The notes under the pieces were generated by a model that was not told the origin of the DNA, ran no database searches, and saw only the letters and a list, made by a program, of their open reading frames with translations. Below, one piece after another: positions 45,584 through 55,307 of a stretch of DNA of 64,000 nucleotides. The stretch comes from Bacillus thuringiensis (GTDB taxonomy: Bacteria > Bacillota > Bacilli > Bacillales > Bacillaceae_G): positions 4,461,501 to 4,525,500 of the forward strand of contig NZ_CP155559.1 in the NCBI RefSeq assembly GCF_022095615.2, read 5' to 3'. The translations under genes were made by a program, and so were the position numbers. Each line of letters opens with the position of its first letter. The stretch's first letter is position 1.

Positions 45584-47692
45584 CTATTTAAAAAGTATAT
45601 CTTTACTATACTGCTTTCCAGCAAGTAAATCATATTGGATCATTTTATATTGCTCTAACATTTCTTTTTGTTTCTTTGTTAAATCTGTTATCTCTTCTCC
45701 ATCTTTATTAACCTTTAACTCATCTTTAAGGACTGGTATTTCTTTATGCATTTCCGATAAAAATTGATAGAACGGTGATTTATTTATCCCTGCATAATCC
45801 AAGACAAGATTAGAAAAATAGATTGGACTTACTAAACCTAAATTATCATTTGGCAAATCGAAATTTGCATACATTAACAATGGCGTTTCTGACATAGCTA
45901 ATCTTTCATTTAGAGTTTCTTCATTCTCTATATATCCAGCTTCTTCATAGATAGCTTTATTTACCCCTAATATTGGTAAGTGATCTCCAAAGAAAACCAA
46001 TATAGTAGGCCTTTCTAGCTCTTGAATTTGTTCTACTAAATATTTTAGAGCCTCATCAGAACGACGTACACCCTCAGTATATGTTTCTAATTCTGCTTTC
46101 GATCCCTCTTCTGTTAATCCGCTAATTTCTATTTGCTTCTCTTCAAATCGTCCTGGATTGAATGGGAAATGATTTTGCATCGTAACTGCATGAATAAACG
46201 TAGGTTGCTGTCTCTTATTCAATTCCTCTATTATTTCTTTACTAATAGATACATCGCTAATATAATCCCCATCTACCTCTATGTTGTTCATTGTATCTTC
46301 TGCGTTGAAATTATCAATTCCTAAAACATTATATACATCATCCCGCTTATAAAATGATCTTCCATAAGCATGAATTGCATTCGTATAATAGCCATGTTTT
46401 TTCAATTCACTTGCGATAGACGGAATTTCTCTCTGTCCTGTCACCGCTTGTTGATATGGTATAGAACCTTGCTTTAAAAAGCTCATTGAATAGCTCGTTA
46501 ACGCTTCAAATTCTGTATTCGCTGTGTTTCCCCCGAATACAGGAGATACTGTTTGTCCACCCGGAAAATTCTCAATATAGTGATGTAAATTCGGCATCGG
46601 ATCCTCGCTAAATGAAAGATTCATTAGCTTTGTTGGATCCCAAAAAGCTTCACTCATGAAAAATATAATATTTGGCTTCTCGGTCTTTTCTTTTTTCCCT
46701 ACATTGTTTCCATATTGTTTCTTTATATTATTTGAAATTTGTAGCATATTTTCTTTTGAATATTCTTCTGGCTTCTCAATGACAGTTGTGTCTAAGTTAC
46801 TGACAAATCCCAAAACAAAACCATTATCACCATAGTTTACATTTTGATTCCAAGCCACGAAGGTTACCCCATATTTTTGCAATACATTACTCATAAATGT
46901 ATTAGGATAATTACTATATGCATACACCATAAACGTAGAAGCACATATTAAAATAATTCTCGTAATTATATTAGGCTTTATAACTGGAATATGCTTTCGT
47001 ATATACATCACTAAATATACAAGCAGAGCAATCCCAAATATCCCCAAAAATATAGTCCACCAACTAAAATAGTCCATAACCATTGGTATAACGGACTGCA
47101 TTTGAGTAATCTGTGTGAAATCAGACGGATAGAATGGATCTCCTCTAAAAATAAGTTTAAAATGGTTCACAATCCCAAAGATAGTTAGCACCAAACTTGT
47201 TATCGTGACACTCAAAAAGATTCGCCCGAGCAAACTGTACACAAAAACATATATCATATAAATAAATAATAAGCTTAATATATACTGTCCGTATCGCTGG
47301 TAAACCCAGTTATTAACTAATACAAGGCTCATATTCTCCTGTATCATGATATACATCCAATTCATTGTATGAGCAATTAAAAATAATAAGACGTAAGCTT
47401 GAATGGCCGGCCTAAGCTTATGACTGATGCCTTTATTTAAATGAATGATGTATAGTAGTACACTCCACAAAACGATAATGAGTATACTTAGCTGTATTTT
47501 CCCATTAAAAAACTCTTTAGTTCTCTCGAATTCGAAAGATCTTAACATAACAAAAAACAGCGTTTCTAAACAAATCGCCCACATTCCACTAAGAATGATA
47601 GAAATTAATAGGTTCTTCCTCGACTCCTGAGGAGAAAAACTAAGATAAAATTCATCTCTTCTTCGTTGTTGTGTTAAAAAATCAAAACGCAA
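45584..47692 (-). CDS. LTA-synthase-like membrane sulfatase (alkaline phosphatase superfamily)
   Basis: About 702 aa: roughly seven membrane helices, then an extracellular sulfatase domain (about residues 325-640). Family marks are IIFFMSEAFWDPTKL, the nucleophile Thr in FGGNTANTEFEAL, and VTMQNHFPF and FFGDHLPI, which hold Mn. These enzymes transfer glycerol-phosphate from phosphatidylglycerol. The N-terminal domain is longer than in LtaS (five helices), so it may be a phosphoglycerol transferase paralogue. TTG 47692 has GAGGGAATAAA upstream; an ATG at 47728 or a longer form from 47752 is possible. Confidence 0.88.
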   Translation of the reverse strand: MRFDFLTQQRRRDEFYLSFSPQESRKNLLISIILSGMWAICLETLFFVMLRSFEFERTKEFFNGKIQLSILIIVLWSVLLYIIHLNKGISHKLRPAIQAYVLLFLIAHTMNWMYIMIQENMSLVLVNNWVYQRYGQYILSLLFIYMIYVFVYSLLGRIFLSVTITSLVLTIFGIVNHFKLIFRGDPFYPSDFTQITQMQSVIPMVMDYFSWWTIFLGIFGIALLVYLVMYIRKHIPVIKPNIITRIILICASTFMVYAYSNYPNTFMSNVLQKYGVTFVAWNQNVNYGDNGFVLGFVSNLDTTVIEKPEEYSKENMLQISNNIKKQYGNNVGKKEKTEKPNIIFFMSEAFWDPTKLMNLSFSEDPMPNLHHYIENFPGGQTVSPVFGGNTANTEFEALTSYSMSFLKQGSIPYQQAVTGQREIPSIASELKKHGYYTNAIHAYGRSFYKRDDVYNVLGIDNFNAEDTMNNIEVDGDYISDVSISKEIIEELNKRQQPTFIHAVTMQNHFPFNPGRFEEKQIEISGLTEEGSKAELETYTEGVRRSDEALKYLVEQIQELERPTILVFFGDHLPILGVNKAIYEEAGYIENEETLNERLAMSETPLLMYANFDLPNDNLGLVSPIYFSNLVLDYAGINKSPFYQFLSEMHKEIPVLKDELKVNKDGEEITDLTKKQKEMLEQYKMIQYDLLAGKQYSKDILFK

Positions 47693-47752
47693 TTTATTCC
47701 CTCTTTCCTTTACCCCTTCGTCTCGCATCCACAAACATATTGTCCTATACAA

Positions 47753-48000
47753 AATACCATATTTGTATGCAGCTAGTCTCCCTATGTGCTTTTAATATAC
47801 ACATGTATTCTTAATTTCCCCTTAAAAATACAATGAAACTTTAATGAATCCGCGCCATTTAAGATTGAACGGGATAAACCTTCTTCGCTCTATATTCTAA
47901 CAGCATAAATGAACTATACTTCACAAAATTATTACCATACGAAAAGAACCTACCAACACTGATAGGTTCTCCTTCATTCTAACAGACATGAGCATATGTA
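47753..48000. other. Non-coding interval (248 bp)
   Basis: No gene is supported. A weak hairpin AGAACCTA (47945-47952) with TAGGTTCT (47963-47970) ends the minus-strand gene pair to its right, and the remaining part should carry the promoter of the sulfatase gene. Confidence 0.5.
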
Positions 48001-48231
48001 TTATATAAGAGAATACATCCATACTTTCCATATAATACATACAAGTACGATAACTACAAAATCAAAAAGATCTAATCTTGGGCCCTTCTTCATATTCATC
48101 TCTAGCCATATATGAATCCATTTTATTTTTGTATATTTTTGAATGTTTTTCTTTGCAAATCGATAAACGAGTACTTGCATAATAAAAAATCCGACTACGA
48201 AAATGAACAAGAAAATGAGAAAATCGACCAC
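48001..48231 (-). CDS. Small two-helix membrane protein (76 aa), unknown
   Basis: One helix lies near the N-terminus (FLIFLFIFVVGFFIMQVLVY), a basic loop follows (KKNIQKYTKIKW), and a second helix is near the end. GTG 48231 is chosen because GGAGG lies six bases ahead, just after the stop of the upstream gene. A longer reading to 48288 would overlap it. No family is recognised. Confidence 0.6.
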   Translation of the reverse strand: MVDFLIFLFIFVVGFFIMQVLVYRFAKKNIQKYTKIKWIHIWLEMNMKKGPRLDLFDFVVIVLVCIIWKVWMYSLI

Positions 48232-48242
48232 AAAATTCCTCC

Positions 48243-48539
48243 CTATTTTTGCAGCGATTTTTCTACTATTTGATTTCTCAAAACCCACTCTTCAAATTGA
48301 GCACTTCCAAATTCCCAGCTAAGATCACGAGCATGTACAGAAAAAACGAAATAACCAGCATATTCATCCATAAATCTACCTGTCTCGATCTCACCTTTCT
48401 GAAGACCATATGCTCGAAAATTAAAATACACATCCCACACGTCTTCATTCTTCCGCTTATAAGCAATCGATTCCATATCACATTCTGTTCCGAAATAATC
48501 AAGATGTAAATGTACGCTATCATCATATTCGTAATCCAT
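48243..48539 (-). CDS. DUF3986-like small cytoplasmic protein (98 aa)
   Basis: A 98-aa soluble protein with an opening MDYEYDDSVHLHLDYF and the pattern IAYKRKNEDVWDVYFNFRAYG, which I associate with the Bacillus-specific DUF3986 family. The assignment is from memory. It is acidic and has a single Cys near residue 20. AAGGGGTG precedes ATG 48539. Two-gene unit with the membrane protein downstream. It is divergent from the ABC importer. Confidence 0.6.
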   Translation of the reverse strand: MDYEYDDSVHLHLDYFGTECDMESIAYKRKNEDVWDVYFNFRAYGLQKGEIETGRFMDEYAGYFVFSVHARDLSWEFGSAQFEEWVLRNQIVEKSLQK

Positions 48540-48659
48540 TTTATCACCCCTTATATTTGTACTTCTTTATCACCAAAAAAATTCCTGCTATCTACACTCA
48601 CATATGGGCACTTACCTACATATCATGCTTGTAGAGTGACTTCTAGGAGGTGTCATATA

Positions 48660-49667
48660 GTGAAAAAATTTATAGCTGTTTTTTGCATCATGTTACTAGC
48701 TGTTTTCACATTTGCTGCTTGCAGTAGTAAAAAGGAAGGTACGAAAGAACAAACGCAAAACATTCGCATCGGCGAAGTTACCCATTCTCTCTTCTACGCC
48801 CCGTTATATGTCGGGATTGAAAAAGGATTTTTTAAAGATGAGGGATTAAACATTGACCTCCAAACAACAGCTGGCGGAGATAAAACGATGACCGCCCTAT
48901 TATCTGGCGGAATTGATATTGCTCTCGTTGGTTCTGAAACGTCTATTTATGTTCATCAACAAGGTGCAAAAGACCCTGTCATTAACTTCGCACAACTTAC
49001 ACAAACAGACGGAACATTTTTAGTTTCGCGTAAAAAATTAGATTCTTTTAATTGGAATGACGTAAAAGGTGTTACGTTTTTAGGACAGCGTAAAGGCGGC
49101 ATGCCACAAATGGTTGGAGAATACGTTTTAAAGAAAAATGGCATTGACCCTCACAAAGATACAAACTTAATTCAAAACATCGAATTTGCTAACATTGCAA
49201 GTGCCTTTGCATCTGGTACTGGGGAATTTGTACAGCTCTTTGAACCGACTGCAAGTATATTCGAAAAAGAAGGAAAAGGGTTTATCGTCGCTTCGTTCGG
49301 AAATGAATCTGGAACTGTTCCGTATACAACGTTCATGGCAAAAGAAAGCTTCTTAAAGAAAGATAAAGATGCTGCTGAAAAATTCACACGTGCGCTCTAT
49401 AAAGCACAACAATGGGTTGATACACATAGTCCAGAAGAGATTGCTGATGTCGTTTCTCCGTTATTTAAAGACACTTCAAAGGACATTACAGTAAAAGTAA
49501 TTGAACGTTATAAAAAGCAACATTCTTATGCGACAAATCCGCTATTAGATGCTGAAGAATGGAAACAGCTCCAAACGATTATGAAAGAAGCTGGCGAATT
49601 ACAAAAAGAAGTTCCACATGAAGCGCTCGTCAATACAAAAATTGCCGAAAGCGTTATTAAGAAATAG
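48660..49667 (+). CDS. ytlA: ABC importer substrate-binding lipoprotein (SsuA/ThiY, YtlA-like)
   Basis: A 335-aa lipoprotein with a signal peptide ending FAAC (Cys21). The mature part has NMT1/SsuA-like features: IRIGEVTHSLFYAPLYVGIEKGFFKDEGLNIDL (split as ALYVGIEKGFF-type motif), a GGDKTMTALLSGGIDIALVG signature and the C-terminal helix region. Such proteins bind sulfonates, nitrate or thiamine precursors. B. subtilis ytlACD is at the same place in gene order. GTG 48660 has AGGAGGTG seven bases ahead. It is the first gene of a three-gene importer. Confidence 0.85.
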   Translation: MKKFIAVFCIMLLAVFTFAACSSKKEGTKEQTQNIRIGEVTHSLFYAPLYVGIEKGFFKDEGLNIDLQTTAGGDKTMTALLSGGIDIALVGSETSIYVHQQGAKDPVINFAQLTQTDGTFLVSRKKLDSFNWNDVKGVTFLGQRKGGMPQMVGEYVLKKNGIDPHKDTNLIQNIEFANIASAFASGTGEFVQLFEPTASIFEKEGKGFIVASFGNESGTVPYTTFMAKESFLKKDKDAAEKFTRALYKAQQWVDTHSPEEIADVVSPLFKDTSKDITVKVIERYKKQHSYATNPLLDAEEWKQLQTIMKEAGELQKEVPHEALVNTKIAESVIKK

Positions 49668-49678
49668 AGGCGAAGTGT

Positions 49679-50443
49679 ATGAGCTTTTTACAAATACGTA
49701 ACGTTTCTCACTGCTTTTTCGCAAAAGAGAAGGCTAAATTGATTCTCGAAGACATGAGTTTACAAGTGGAAGAAGGCGAATTTATTTCTATACTCGGTCC
49801 AAGTGGTTGCGGCAAAACAACACTCCTCTCCATTATTGCTGGACTGCTTGATCCAATTGAAGGCATCGTCTTTTTAGATGGTGAGCCCATTACAACGAAA
49901 ACTTCATCTATGGGGTACATGTTGCAGCAAGATTACTTGTTCCCTTGGAAAACAATTGAAGAGAATATTATGCTTGGACTTCACACCCGAAAAATGTACA
50001 ATGAACAGACGAAAGAACATACTTTACAACTTTTAAAACAAGTCGGTCTACATGATGTAGAAGAGCAATACCCTCGTGAACTGTCAGGCGGTATGCGTCA
50101 ACGTGCCGCTCTCGTTCGAACGTTAGCGACCAATCCGAAAATTTTGTTGCTAGATGAACCATTCTCGGCGCTCGATTATCAAACGAAGTTGAAACTAGAA
50201 GATCTCGTTTTCAGCTTACTACGCAAATATAAGAAAACTTCACTACTCGTGACACATGATATTGAAGAAGCCATTGCGATGAGTGATCGTATTTATTTAC
50301 TACAAGCGAATCCTGGAAAAATTGCAAAAACATTTATCGTCCCAGAAAGCATCCGTTCCTTATCACCGTTAGAATCACGCCACCACCATGACTTCCCATC
50401 CCTCTTCCAAGATATATGGAAGGAGCTGGAGCGACTTGGATAA
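49679..50443 (+). CDS. ytlC: ABC importer ATPase (SsuB/TauB type, YtlC-like)
   Basis: A 254-aa ATPase with Walker [14 protein letters not shown] (about residue 40), Q-loop [16 protein letters not shown], signature [16 protein letters not shown], Walker [13 protein letters not shown] and switch His LVTHDIEEA. The PWKTIEEN motif is typical of the nitrate/sulfonate/taurine group. It begins 11 bases after the binding-protein gene and its end overlaps the permease gene by 8 bases if the TTG start is used. Confidence 0.92.
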   Translation: MSFLQIRNVSHCFFAKEKAKLILEDMSLQVEEGEFISILGPSGCGKTTLLSIIAGLLDPIEGIVFLDGEPITTKTSSMGYMLQQDYLFPWKTIEENIMLGLHTRKMYNEQTKEHTLQLLKQVGLHDVEEQYPRELSGGMRQRAALVRTLATNPKILLLDEPFSALDYQTKLKLEDLVFSLLRKYKKTSLLVTHDIEEAIAMSDRIYLLQANPGKIAKTFIVPESIRSLSPLESRHHHDFPSLFQDIWKELERLG

Positions 50444-51242
50444 TATAAAACAACTACATGAACAGTTTCAGAAAAAAGAACGCAAGCGTGCATGGTTAGC
50501 ACGCTCTTTACAGCTTTTACTGCTCATTCTTTTCTTTTCACTATGGGAAATAGCTAGCAAAAAAGAGTGGATTGATCCTTTACTCTTTAGCTCTCCTTCA
50601 AGCATTTGGGATCTCTTCCTTAGTAAATGGATTGACGGTTCGCTTTGGGTTCACATATGGACGACATTACTTGAAACAGGAGTAGGCTTCATTCTTGGAA
50701 CAGTGCTCGGCGCTATTATCGCTACCTTTCTTTGGTGGATGCCACTTCTCGCTCGCGTGCTCGACCCCTATCTCGTTGTCCTAAACGCCATGCCAAAAGT
50801 GGCACTTGGACCTATTATCATTGTAATCTTCGGTCCAAATATTTCTTCGTCGATTGCAATGGGGGTAATCATTTCCATCATCATTACCATTCTCGTTATT
50901 TACAGCGCATTTCAAGAAGTCGATTCTAACTATATAAAAGTAATGGACACATTTGGCGCAAATAAATGGCAATGTTATAAGCAAGTAGTTCTCCCTGCAT
51001 CCTTCCCAGCAATTATTTCAACGTTAAAAGTGAACGTTGGTTTATCATGGGTCGGTGTTATATTCGGTGAACTTCTCGTCTCTAAGCAAGGTCTTGGTTA
51101 CTTAATTAGCTACGGGTTCCAAGTATTTAATTTCACGCTCGTCTTACTGAGCGTACTACTCACCTGTGTCCTCGCAACACTTATGTATGTGTTTGTTGAG
51201 GCATTCGAAAAACTTCTAATTGGAAAACGAAAAAGAAGCTGA
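50436..51242 (+). CDS. ytlD: ABC importer permease (SsuC/TauC type, YtlD-like)
   Basis: A 268-aa permease with about six membrane helices and the EAA-type coupling loop (about residue 185, [26 protein letters not shown]). It forms the channel of the importer. TTG 50436 lies behind GGAG and overlaps the ATPase gene by 8 bases, which is typical of coupled ABC genes. An ATG at 50388 inside the ATPase gene has no ribosome site. Confidence 0.88.
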   Translation: MDNIKQLHEQFQKKERKRAWLARSLQLLLLILFFSLWEIASKKEWIDPLLFSSPSSIWDLFLSKWIDGSLWVHIWTTLLETGVGFILGTVLGAIIATFLWWMPLLARVLDPYLVVLNAMPKVALGPIIIVIFGPNISSSIAMGVIISIIITILVIYSAFQEVDSNYIKVMDTFGANKWQCYKQVVLPASFPAIISTLKVNVGLSWVGVIFGELLVSKQGLGYLISYGFQVFNFTLVLLSVLLTCVLATLMYVFVEAFEKLLIGKRKRS

Positions 51243-51275
51243 CTTAGGGCGATAGACTATAGTCAGCTTCTTTCT
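51231..51275. terminator. Terminator between the importer and the 51276 gene
   Basis: AAAGAAGCTGAC (51231-51243) pairs with GTCAGCTTCTTT (51262-51273). It includes the last codons of ytlD and serves both strands. Confidence 0.85.
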
Positions 51276-51512
51276 TTACTTTTTATCACACAGCTTTGTT
51301 TCATTTGTCACGTTACCATTCGCAACCGTAACTGTATGGAAACAATCTTTCACACGTACTGTAACGACATTTTCTTTTCGATCTATTACATGATAATCAT
51401 CATACTTTTTATTTAATGCACTACGAATTTGCTCTCCTTCAAAAATCGGAAAACCGTGAGACATTACCCAAATGAGACCAGCAACCGCAAGAATCGTTTT
51501 CATACGTTTCAT
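51276..51512 (-). CDS. Small secreted protein (78 aa), unknown
   Basis: A signal-anchor-like N-terminus (MKRMKTILAVAGLIWVMSHG) precedes a polar domain with two cysteines (about residues 57 and 75) that could pair outside the cell. No family is recognised. AGGAGG is only two bases from ATG 51512, so ATG 51503 may be used instead. Confidence 0.6.
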   Translation of the reverse strand: MKRMKTILAVAGLIWVMSHGFPIFEGEQIRSALNKKYDDYHVIDRKENVVTVRVKDCFHTVTVANGNVTNETKLCDKK

Positions 51513-51660
51513 TACCTCCTTGAGAGTAAACTTATAGTCCCTACAATATGCGCTTTATAATTGTGTCTAATTTGTGACATTTTTATACTAATTCTCTTTT
51601 AAAGCCTCAGTTCCTTCTTCTTTTTATAAAAAGACAGAATTTTCAATTTTATCAACAAAA

Positions 51661-51692
51661 AAAACGCAAAGAACTAAAATTCTTTACGTTTT
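51661..51692 (-). terminator. Terminator of the metallopeptidase-like lipoprotein gene
   Basis: AAAACG and AAAGAA (51661-51673, one mismatch between) pair with TTCTTT and CGTTTT (51680-51692), downstream of the minus-strand stop. Confidence 0.7.
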
Positions 51693-51716
51693 CTTGGCTA
51701 ATATATATAACTTGCA

Positions 51717-52829
51717 TTAGTGTCCACTTTGTTGTTCTATCGTTTTCGAAACATCATATAATCCCGTCAACACTTCCGCCCTCATTTTTACAAGCTCAGG
51801 GAACTGATAGAAGAACGCAATTTTTTTATACTTTAACTCCGATCCTTCTTTCACCTTTTTGGAATCTTGTAAAATAAACGCTGTAAACGTATCTGCAATA
51901 TCTTCCGCTACATTTGTCGTTCCATACTGTGATACAAACTCATCATGCCTTTCTTTAAAAAATTCAATTTGAGTTTCTTCACTTTCTTCTACTTTCTTTT
52001 CTGTCCACTCCTGCTCAATAGGCTTCCAGAAAGAGTTATAAAATTGATTAATATAAGATTTTCCCCTCGCACATCCCTCTTGTAAGAAAAGCGTTTCACA
52101 TTTATTTCGGTACGTTGCAATATCTTTATCTTCTTCAAAATCCTTTACATAGTTTTCATCTACTGGTATTTGCTTATGCCCGAGCGTCAACACGTGAGCC
52201 GTCTCATGAATTAATGTTTTCATCACTTCATCGATATTTACCGCAGAATCAAGCGTATCTAAGCTAAGAACCCAATCTTTCGGATTCTCCATACTAGGCA
52301 TAACGTGGGCAACAACACCGTCATAACCATCCGTTATTAGATCAAATTCTGTTATATTCTCGCGATATTTAGCCGGAATGAGCGTACGATACATATCCCA
52401 TAAGTCTTCATGATAACCTCTATCTTGACGCTGTTGTAGCACCTCTTCTTTCGCTTCTTTATCTTCAGCGAATACTTTATTTAAACGTTTCCGTTCTATT
52501 TTTTCAAAATAAGGATCTACAATTTCATCACCATCAATATAATAAGAAGCTAAAAAGAAATAACTTTCATCATCGTCTTTCTTCTGCTCTGCCTCTTTCA
52601 TATTCGCACTTTCATGCTCTTCTATATCATAATCTTCTACTGCTTCAAGCTCAGATAATCCATCTATTTTTTCATATACTTTTTGAAGTTTCTTATCTCC
52701 TATTTCCACGCATTCTTCTTCTGTTTTACAAATTTCTTTTTCTTTCACACTCTTCATAGAACTATCGCATCCTGCTAGTAAGCCGATTGCAACGATACCC
52801 CCTACTAACTTGCCATACAGTCTCTTCAT
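51717..52829 (-). CDS. Putative zinc metallopeptidase lipoprotein (HETAH)
   Basis: A 370-aa lipoprotein with lipobox LLAGC (Cys21) and a long acidic first third rich in Glu, Asp and Lys. Residues 208-212 form HETAH in TLIHETAHVLTLGH, a zinc-binding HExxH helix, and a conserved-looking AEDIADTFTAF with Glu/Asp follows some 110 residues later, where a third ligand could lie. Four cysteines (two near residue 35-40, two near 243-252) may form disulfides on the outside. I do not recognise the family. GGAGG precedes ATG 52829. Confidence 0.65.
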   Translation of the reverse strand: MKRLYGKLVGGIVAIGLLAGCDSSMKSVKEKEICKTEEECVEIGDKKLQKVYEKIDGLSELEAVEDYDIEEHESANMKEAEQKKDDDESYFFLASYYIDGDEIVDPYFEKIERKRLNKVFAEDKEAKEEVLQQRQDRGYHEDLWDMYRTLIPAKYRENITEFDLITDGYDGVVAHVMPSMENPKDWVLSLDTLDSAVNIDEVMKTLIHETAHVLTLGHKQIPVDENYVKDFEEDKDIATYRNKCETLFLQEGCARGKSYINQFYNSFWKPIEQEWTEKKVEESEETQIEFFKERHDEFVSQYGTTNVAEDIADTFTAFILQDSKKVKEGSELKYKKIAFFYQFPELVKMRAEVLTGLYDVSKTIEQQSGH

Positions 52830-52922
52830 ACAATCCTCCATTATTCCATTCTACAAAAATATAATAATCTCTTTTTAACGAATATGCGATAATTAATTAT
52901 ATAAACTGTAAGGAGGTTTCCC

Positions 52923-53594
52923 ATGATTCGAGCAGTGTTATTCGACTTAGATGGAACTTTATTAGATCGGTGCCAATCTCTAGAACAATTTATTCATGAT
53001 CAATATAATCGCTTTTCCTTTCACTTAATGAACATAGAAAAATCCGAGTATTGTTCTCGATTTCTCGAACTAGATAATAATGGCTATACGTGGAAGGATA
53101 CAGTATATGCTACTCTCCTTTCCGAATACAACATTACCACTTTAACACCAGAGCAACTGCTGCACGACTACATTACAAATTTTCAACATCATTGTATCCC
53201 TTTCCAAAACATGCATGAATTACTTCAACGTTTAACACAAAAAAATATTAAAATTGGTATTATTACAAACGGCTTTACTGACTTTCAAATGAACAATCTT
53301 CGCGCACTAAACATACATACGTATACAAATACAATTCTCGTTTCCGAAGCGGAAGGAATTAAAAAACTGCATCCTGAAATTTTCGAACGAGCTTTAAAAA
53401 AGCTAGATGTTAAGGCAGAAGAATGTCTTTACGTTGGGGATCATCCTGAAAATGATGTACTTGGTTCTGAACAAGTAGGGATTCTTGGTGTGTGGAAGAG
53501 AGATTCATTTTGGGATGACTTTGAGCATCCACGTGTAGTGAACGATTTGTTAGAGGTGCTTTCGTTTTTAGAGGTGAAGATGAAAACAATATGA
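52923..53594 (+). CDS. HAD-superfamily hydrolase
   Basis: A 223-aa HAD phosphatase with motif I FDLDGTLLD (Asp8, Asp10), motif II GIITNGF, motif III Lys in GIKKLHPE, and motif IV GDHPENDVLG. The cap is helical and inserted after motif I, as in the YjjG/beta-phosphoglucomutase group. Substrates of such enzymes are nucleotides or sugar phosphates; it is not possible to say which. AAGGAGGTTTCCC precedes ATG 52923. Confidence 0.9.
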   Translation: MIRAVLFDLDGTLLDRCQSLEQFIHDQYNRFSFHLMNIEKSEYCSRFLELDNNGYTWKDTVYATLLSEYNITTLTPEQLLHDYITNFQHHCIPFQNMHELLQRLTQKNIKIGIITNGFTDFQMNNLRALNIHTYTNTILVSEAEGIKKLHPEIFERALKKLDVKAEECLYVGDHPENDVLGSEQVGILGVWKRDSFWDDFEHPRVVNDLLEVLSFLEVKMKTI

Positions 53595-53606
53595 TAGTAC
53601 AGGGGA

Positions 53607-53657
53607 TTTTATTAGCGATATGGCAAGAAATATTAACTTATCAACAAAAAATCATAA
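53607..53657 (+). repeat. Dispersed terminator-associated repeat, copy E (degenerate)
   Basis: Contains TTATTAGCGATATGGCAAGA, then AATATTAACTTATCAACAAA and AAATCATAA. It is the least similar copy but keeps TAACTTATCAACAAAAAA and its position beside a terminator. Confidence 0.5.
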
Positions 53658-53700
53658 GGGGAGGCCGTTATTCAAAAACGCCTCCCCTTCCTTTATGATT
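53650..53700. terminator. Terminator between HAD and DUF3267 genes
   Basis: AAGGGGAGGC (53656-53665) pairs with GCCTCCCCTT (53680-53689). An outer arm AATCATAA against TTATGATT extends the stem. It sits between two convergent genes. Confidence 0.88.
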
Positions 53701-54232
53701 CATATACTGTAAACTGCGGTTTACTCGGATGATCTTTAACTTGCGCATCATCTGGAAACTTTGACACTTTTTGATATAAGGCAATGTCACCGATGCAACC
53801 TGCTGTTAGTAAAATCCCTAAAAATGAGATGGATTGCACATTCGTAGCTAATCCAATTACAATTGGTAAAATTCCAGTCGGTAAAAACGGCAACATTAAT
53901 ACTTTCTTCATTTGCTTTACTGTAATTTCTTTTTTAGAATGAGCGTATGCTACACCTAATTTCCAATTAACGCCCCATTTCAGTTCACTCCACGGAACGC
54001 CTCCGATATAGCGAAACCCTATTAAATGTATCGCTTCATGAATACAAACGAGAACAATCATTGCGATAATAAAAAGAAACAAGGTTGGTAACGTAATTTC
54101 AACTTGAATCCCGCCTGAAAGAAGTGAATGTAAAAAACTAACTCCAATCGCCAGAGCGAATGCTATACAACATGAATAGAAATTTAATTTAAACATCGAA
54201 ACAGTAACAGTCGTTTCTTTTCTTTTATCCAT
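53693..54232 (-). CDS. DUF3267-family putative membrane zincin peptidase
   Basis: A 179-aa membrane protein with about four helices and a HEAIH motif (residues about 66-70, VLVCIHEAIHLIGF) that would hold zinc at the membrane. An Asp in GDIALY near the C-terminus may be a third ligand, giving a site-2-protease-like layout. This is the plan of DUF3267 proteins, whose activity is not proven. ATG 54232 lies behind GGAGGGG; the longer frame to 54286 is less likely. Confidence 0.78.
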   Translation of the reverse strand: MDKRKETTVTVSMFKLNFYSCCIAFALAIGVSFLHSLLSGGIQVEITLPTLFLFIIAMIVLVCIHEAIHLIGFRYIGGVPWSELKWGVNWKLGVAYAHSKKEITVKQMKKVLMLPFLPTGILPIVIGLATNVQSISFLGILLTAGCIGDIALYQKVSKFPDDAQVKDHPSKPQFTVYES

Positions 54233-54327
54233 CTTTCCCCTCCTAAAATGTAAATATATCTTTACAAAATTGTATAATATACCCAAAAATACATAAAGAT
54301 ATATTTACATTTATTTTTACGCAAAAA

Positions 54328-54368
54328 AAGAAATCGGCCACTTTACTTCGTAAAACAGCCGATTTCTT
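54328..54368 (-). terminator. Terminator overlapping the 3' end of ytkD
   Basis: AAGAAATCGGC (54328-54338) pairs with GCCGATTTCTT (54358-54368), partly inside the last ytkD codons, with T run on the minus strand. Confidence 0.85.
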
Positions 54369-54822
54369 CTATATGTTTCATCGTACGCGCCAATACATCG
54401 TCGCGCATTATAAAGCTAAATTTTCTATCCGTTTTAATGTTATCAGGAATGTCTGTTAATAAAACAGATCCTTTCGTTTCTTCGTAATGCGTATGTTCTT
54501 CTACCGCACTAATCGTTGCAAAATAAATGTTTTTAATGATTATTTTGTCTTTTCCAGATACTTTATATTGTCCTAAGTAAGTTAAATCAGAAACTATGCC
54601 GCCGGTTTCTTCATGAACCTCTCGAACTGCCGCTTCTTCCGGTGTTTCCCCTAGTTCTACTTTACCACCTGGAAATTCAAGACCGCGACGTAAATGATGC
54701 GTTAATAACCATTGATCCCCGTACCGGCATACAACCCAAACATGCTTTGGCTCAGGAGAAAATGGATAACGTTCAAACGATAATTGTACAGTGTTGTGGT
54801 AATAATCTTTAAATTTGTACAT
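54343..54822 (-). CDS. ytkD: Nudix hydrolase YtkD (MutTA)
   Basis: A 159-aa Nudix enzyme with the box GGKVELGETPEEAAVREVHEE complete (about residues 52-74). B. subtilis YtkD hydrolyses oxidised nucleotides such as 8-oxo-dGTP and also acts as an RNA decapping-type enzyme in some tests. The gene lies in the same neighbourhood as in B. subtilis. GGGAG is seven bases before ATG 54822. Single-gene unit. Confidence 0.88.
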   Translation of the reverse strand: MYKFKDYYHNTVQLSFERYPFSPEPKHVWVVCRYGDQWLLTHHLRRGLEFPGGKVELGETPEEAAVREVHEETGGIVSDLTYLGQYKVSGKDKIIIKNIYFATISAVEEHTHYEETKGSVLLTDIPDNIKTDRKFSFIMRDDVLARTMKHIEEIGCFTK

Positions 54823-54906
54823 GCCATTACTCCCCTATTGATGGTTACAAGTTTTTCCTACCACAAATTGTAGCATATTCTCGCTTTTCTGCATAATATT
54901 ATCCAA

Positions 54907-55224
54907 TTACAATCCATTGATTATTCCCATTTGCGCGACTAATTCTTTCGTCTCATGATTTCCTAAATCGTAAATCATTTTATATGCTTTTTGTAGTTGT
55001 TCATCATATCGGTCATTATTTGAATCGTGATGATACTCAACAAATGGAACGTGAGAACGTACAAATGAACCTAAATCCTCTACATATGCTTGATCAAAGT
55101 ACTCTCTTAACTCCGTAATTTCCTCATCACTTGCGGAAATCTCAAAATTATACGTATCTGCCGTCTTCACTTGTGAAATTTGACCGTTTCCTATTGATAT
55201 ATAATATGTTTTTTTCTGCTCCAT
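54907..55224 (-). CDS. Small acidic protein (105 aa), unknown
   Basis: A 105-aa, mostly helical, acidic protein with no membrane segment or signal. It opens with MEQKKTYYISIGNGQISQV. A helical region with Asp/Glu-rich turns follows (SASDEEITELREYFDQAY) and HHDSNNDRYDE near residue 70 could bind metal. No family recognised. ATG 55224 lies four bases from GAAGGGTG; a longer frame to 55269 is not supported. Confidence 0.6.
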   Translation of the reverse strand: MEQKKTYYISIGNGQISQVKTADTYNFEISASDEEITELREYFDQAYVEDLGSFVRSHVPFVEYHHDSNNDRYDEQLQKAYKMIYDLGNHETKELVAQMGIINGL

Positions 55225-55307
55225 GTAACACCCTTCTTTCATCCTTTTAATTTCTATTGTTTTCATCAATTACAAAATTATGTAAAATAAAGAAAAGGAG
55301 GGATTCC

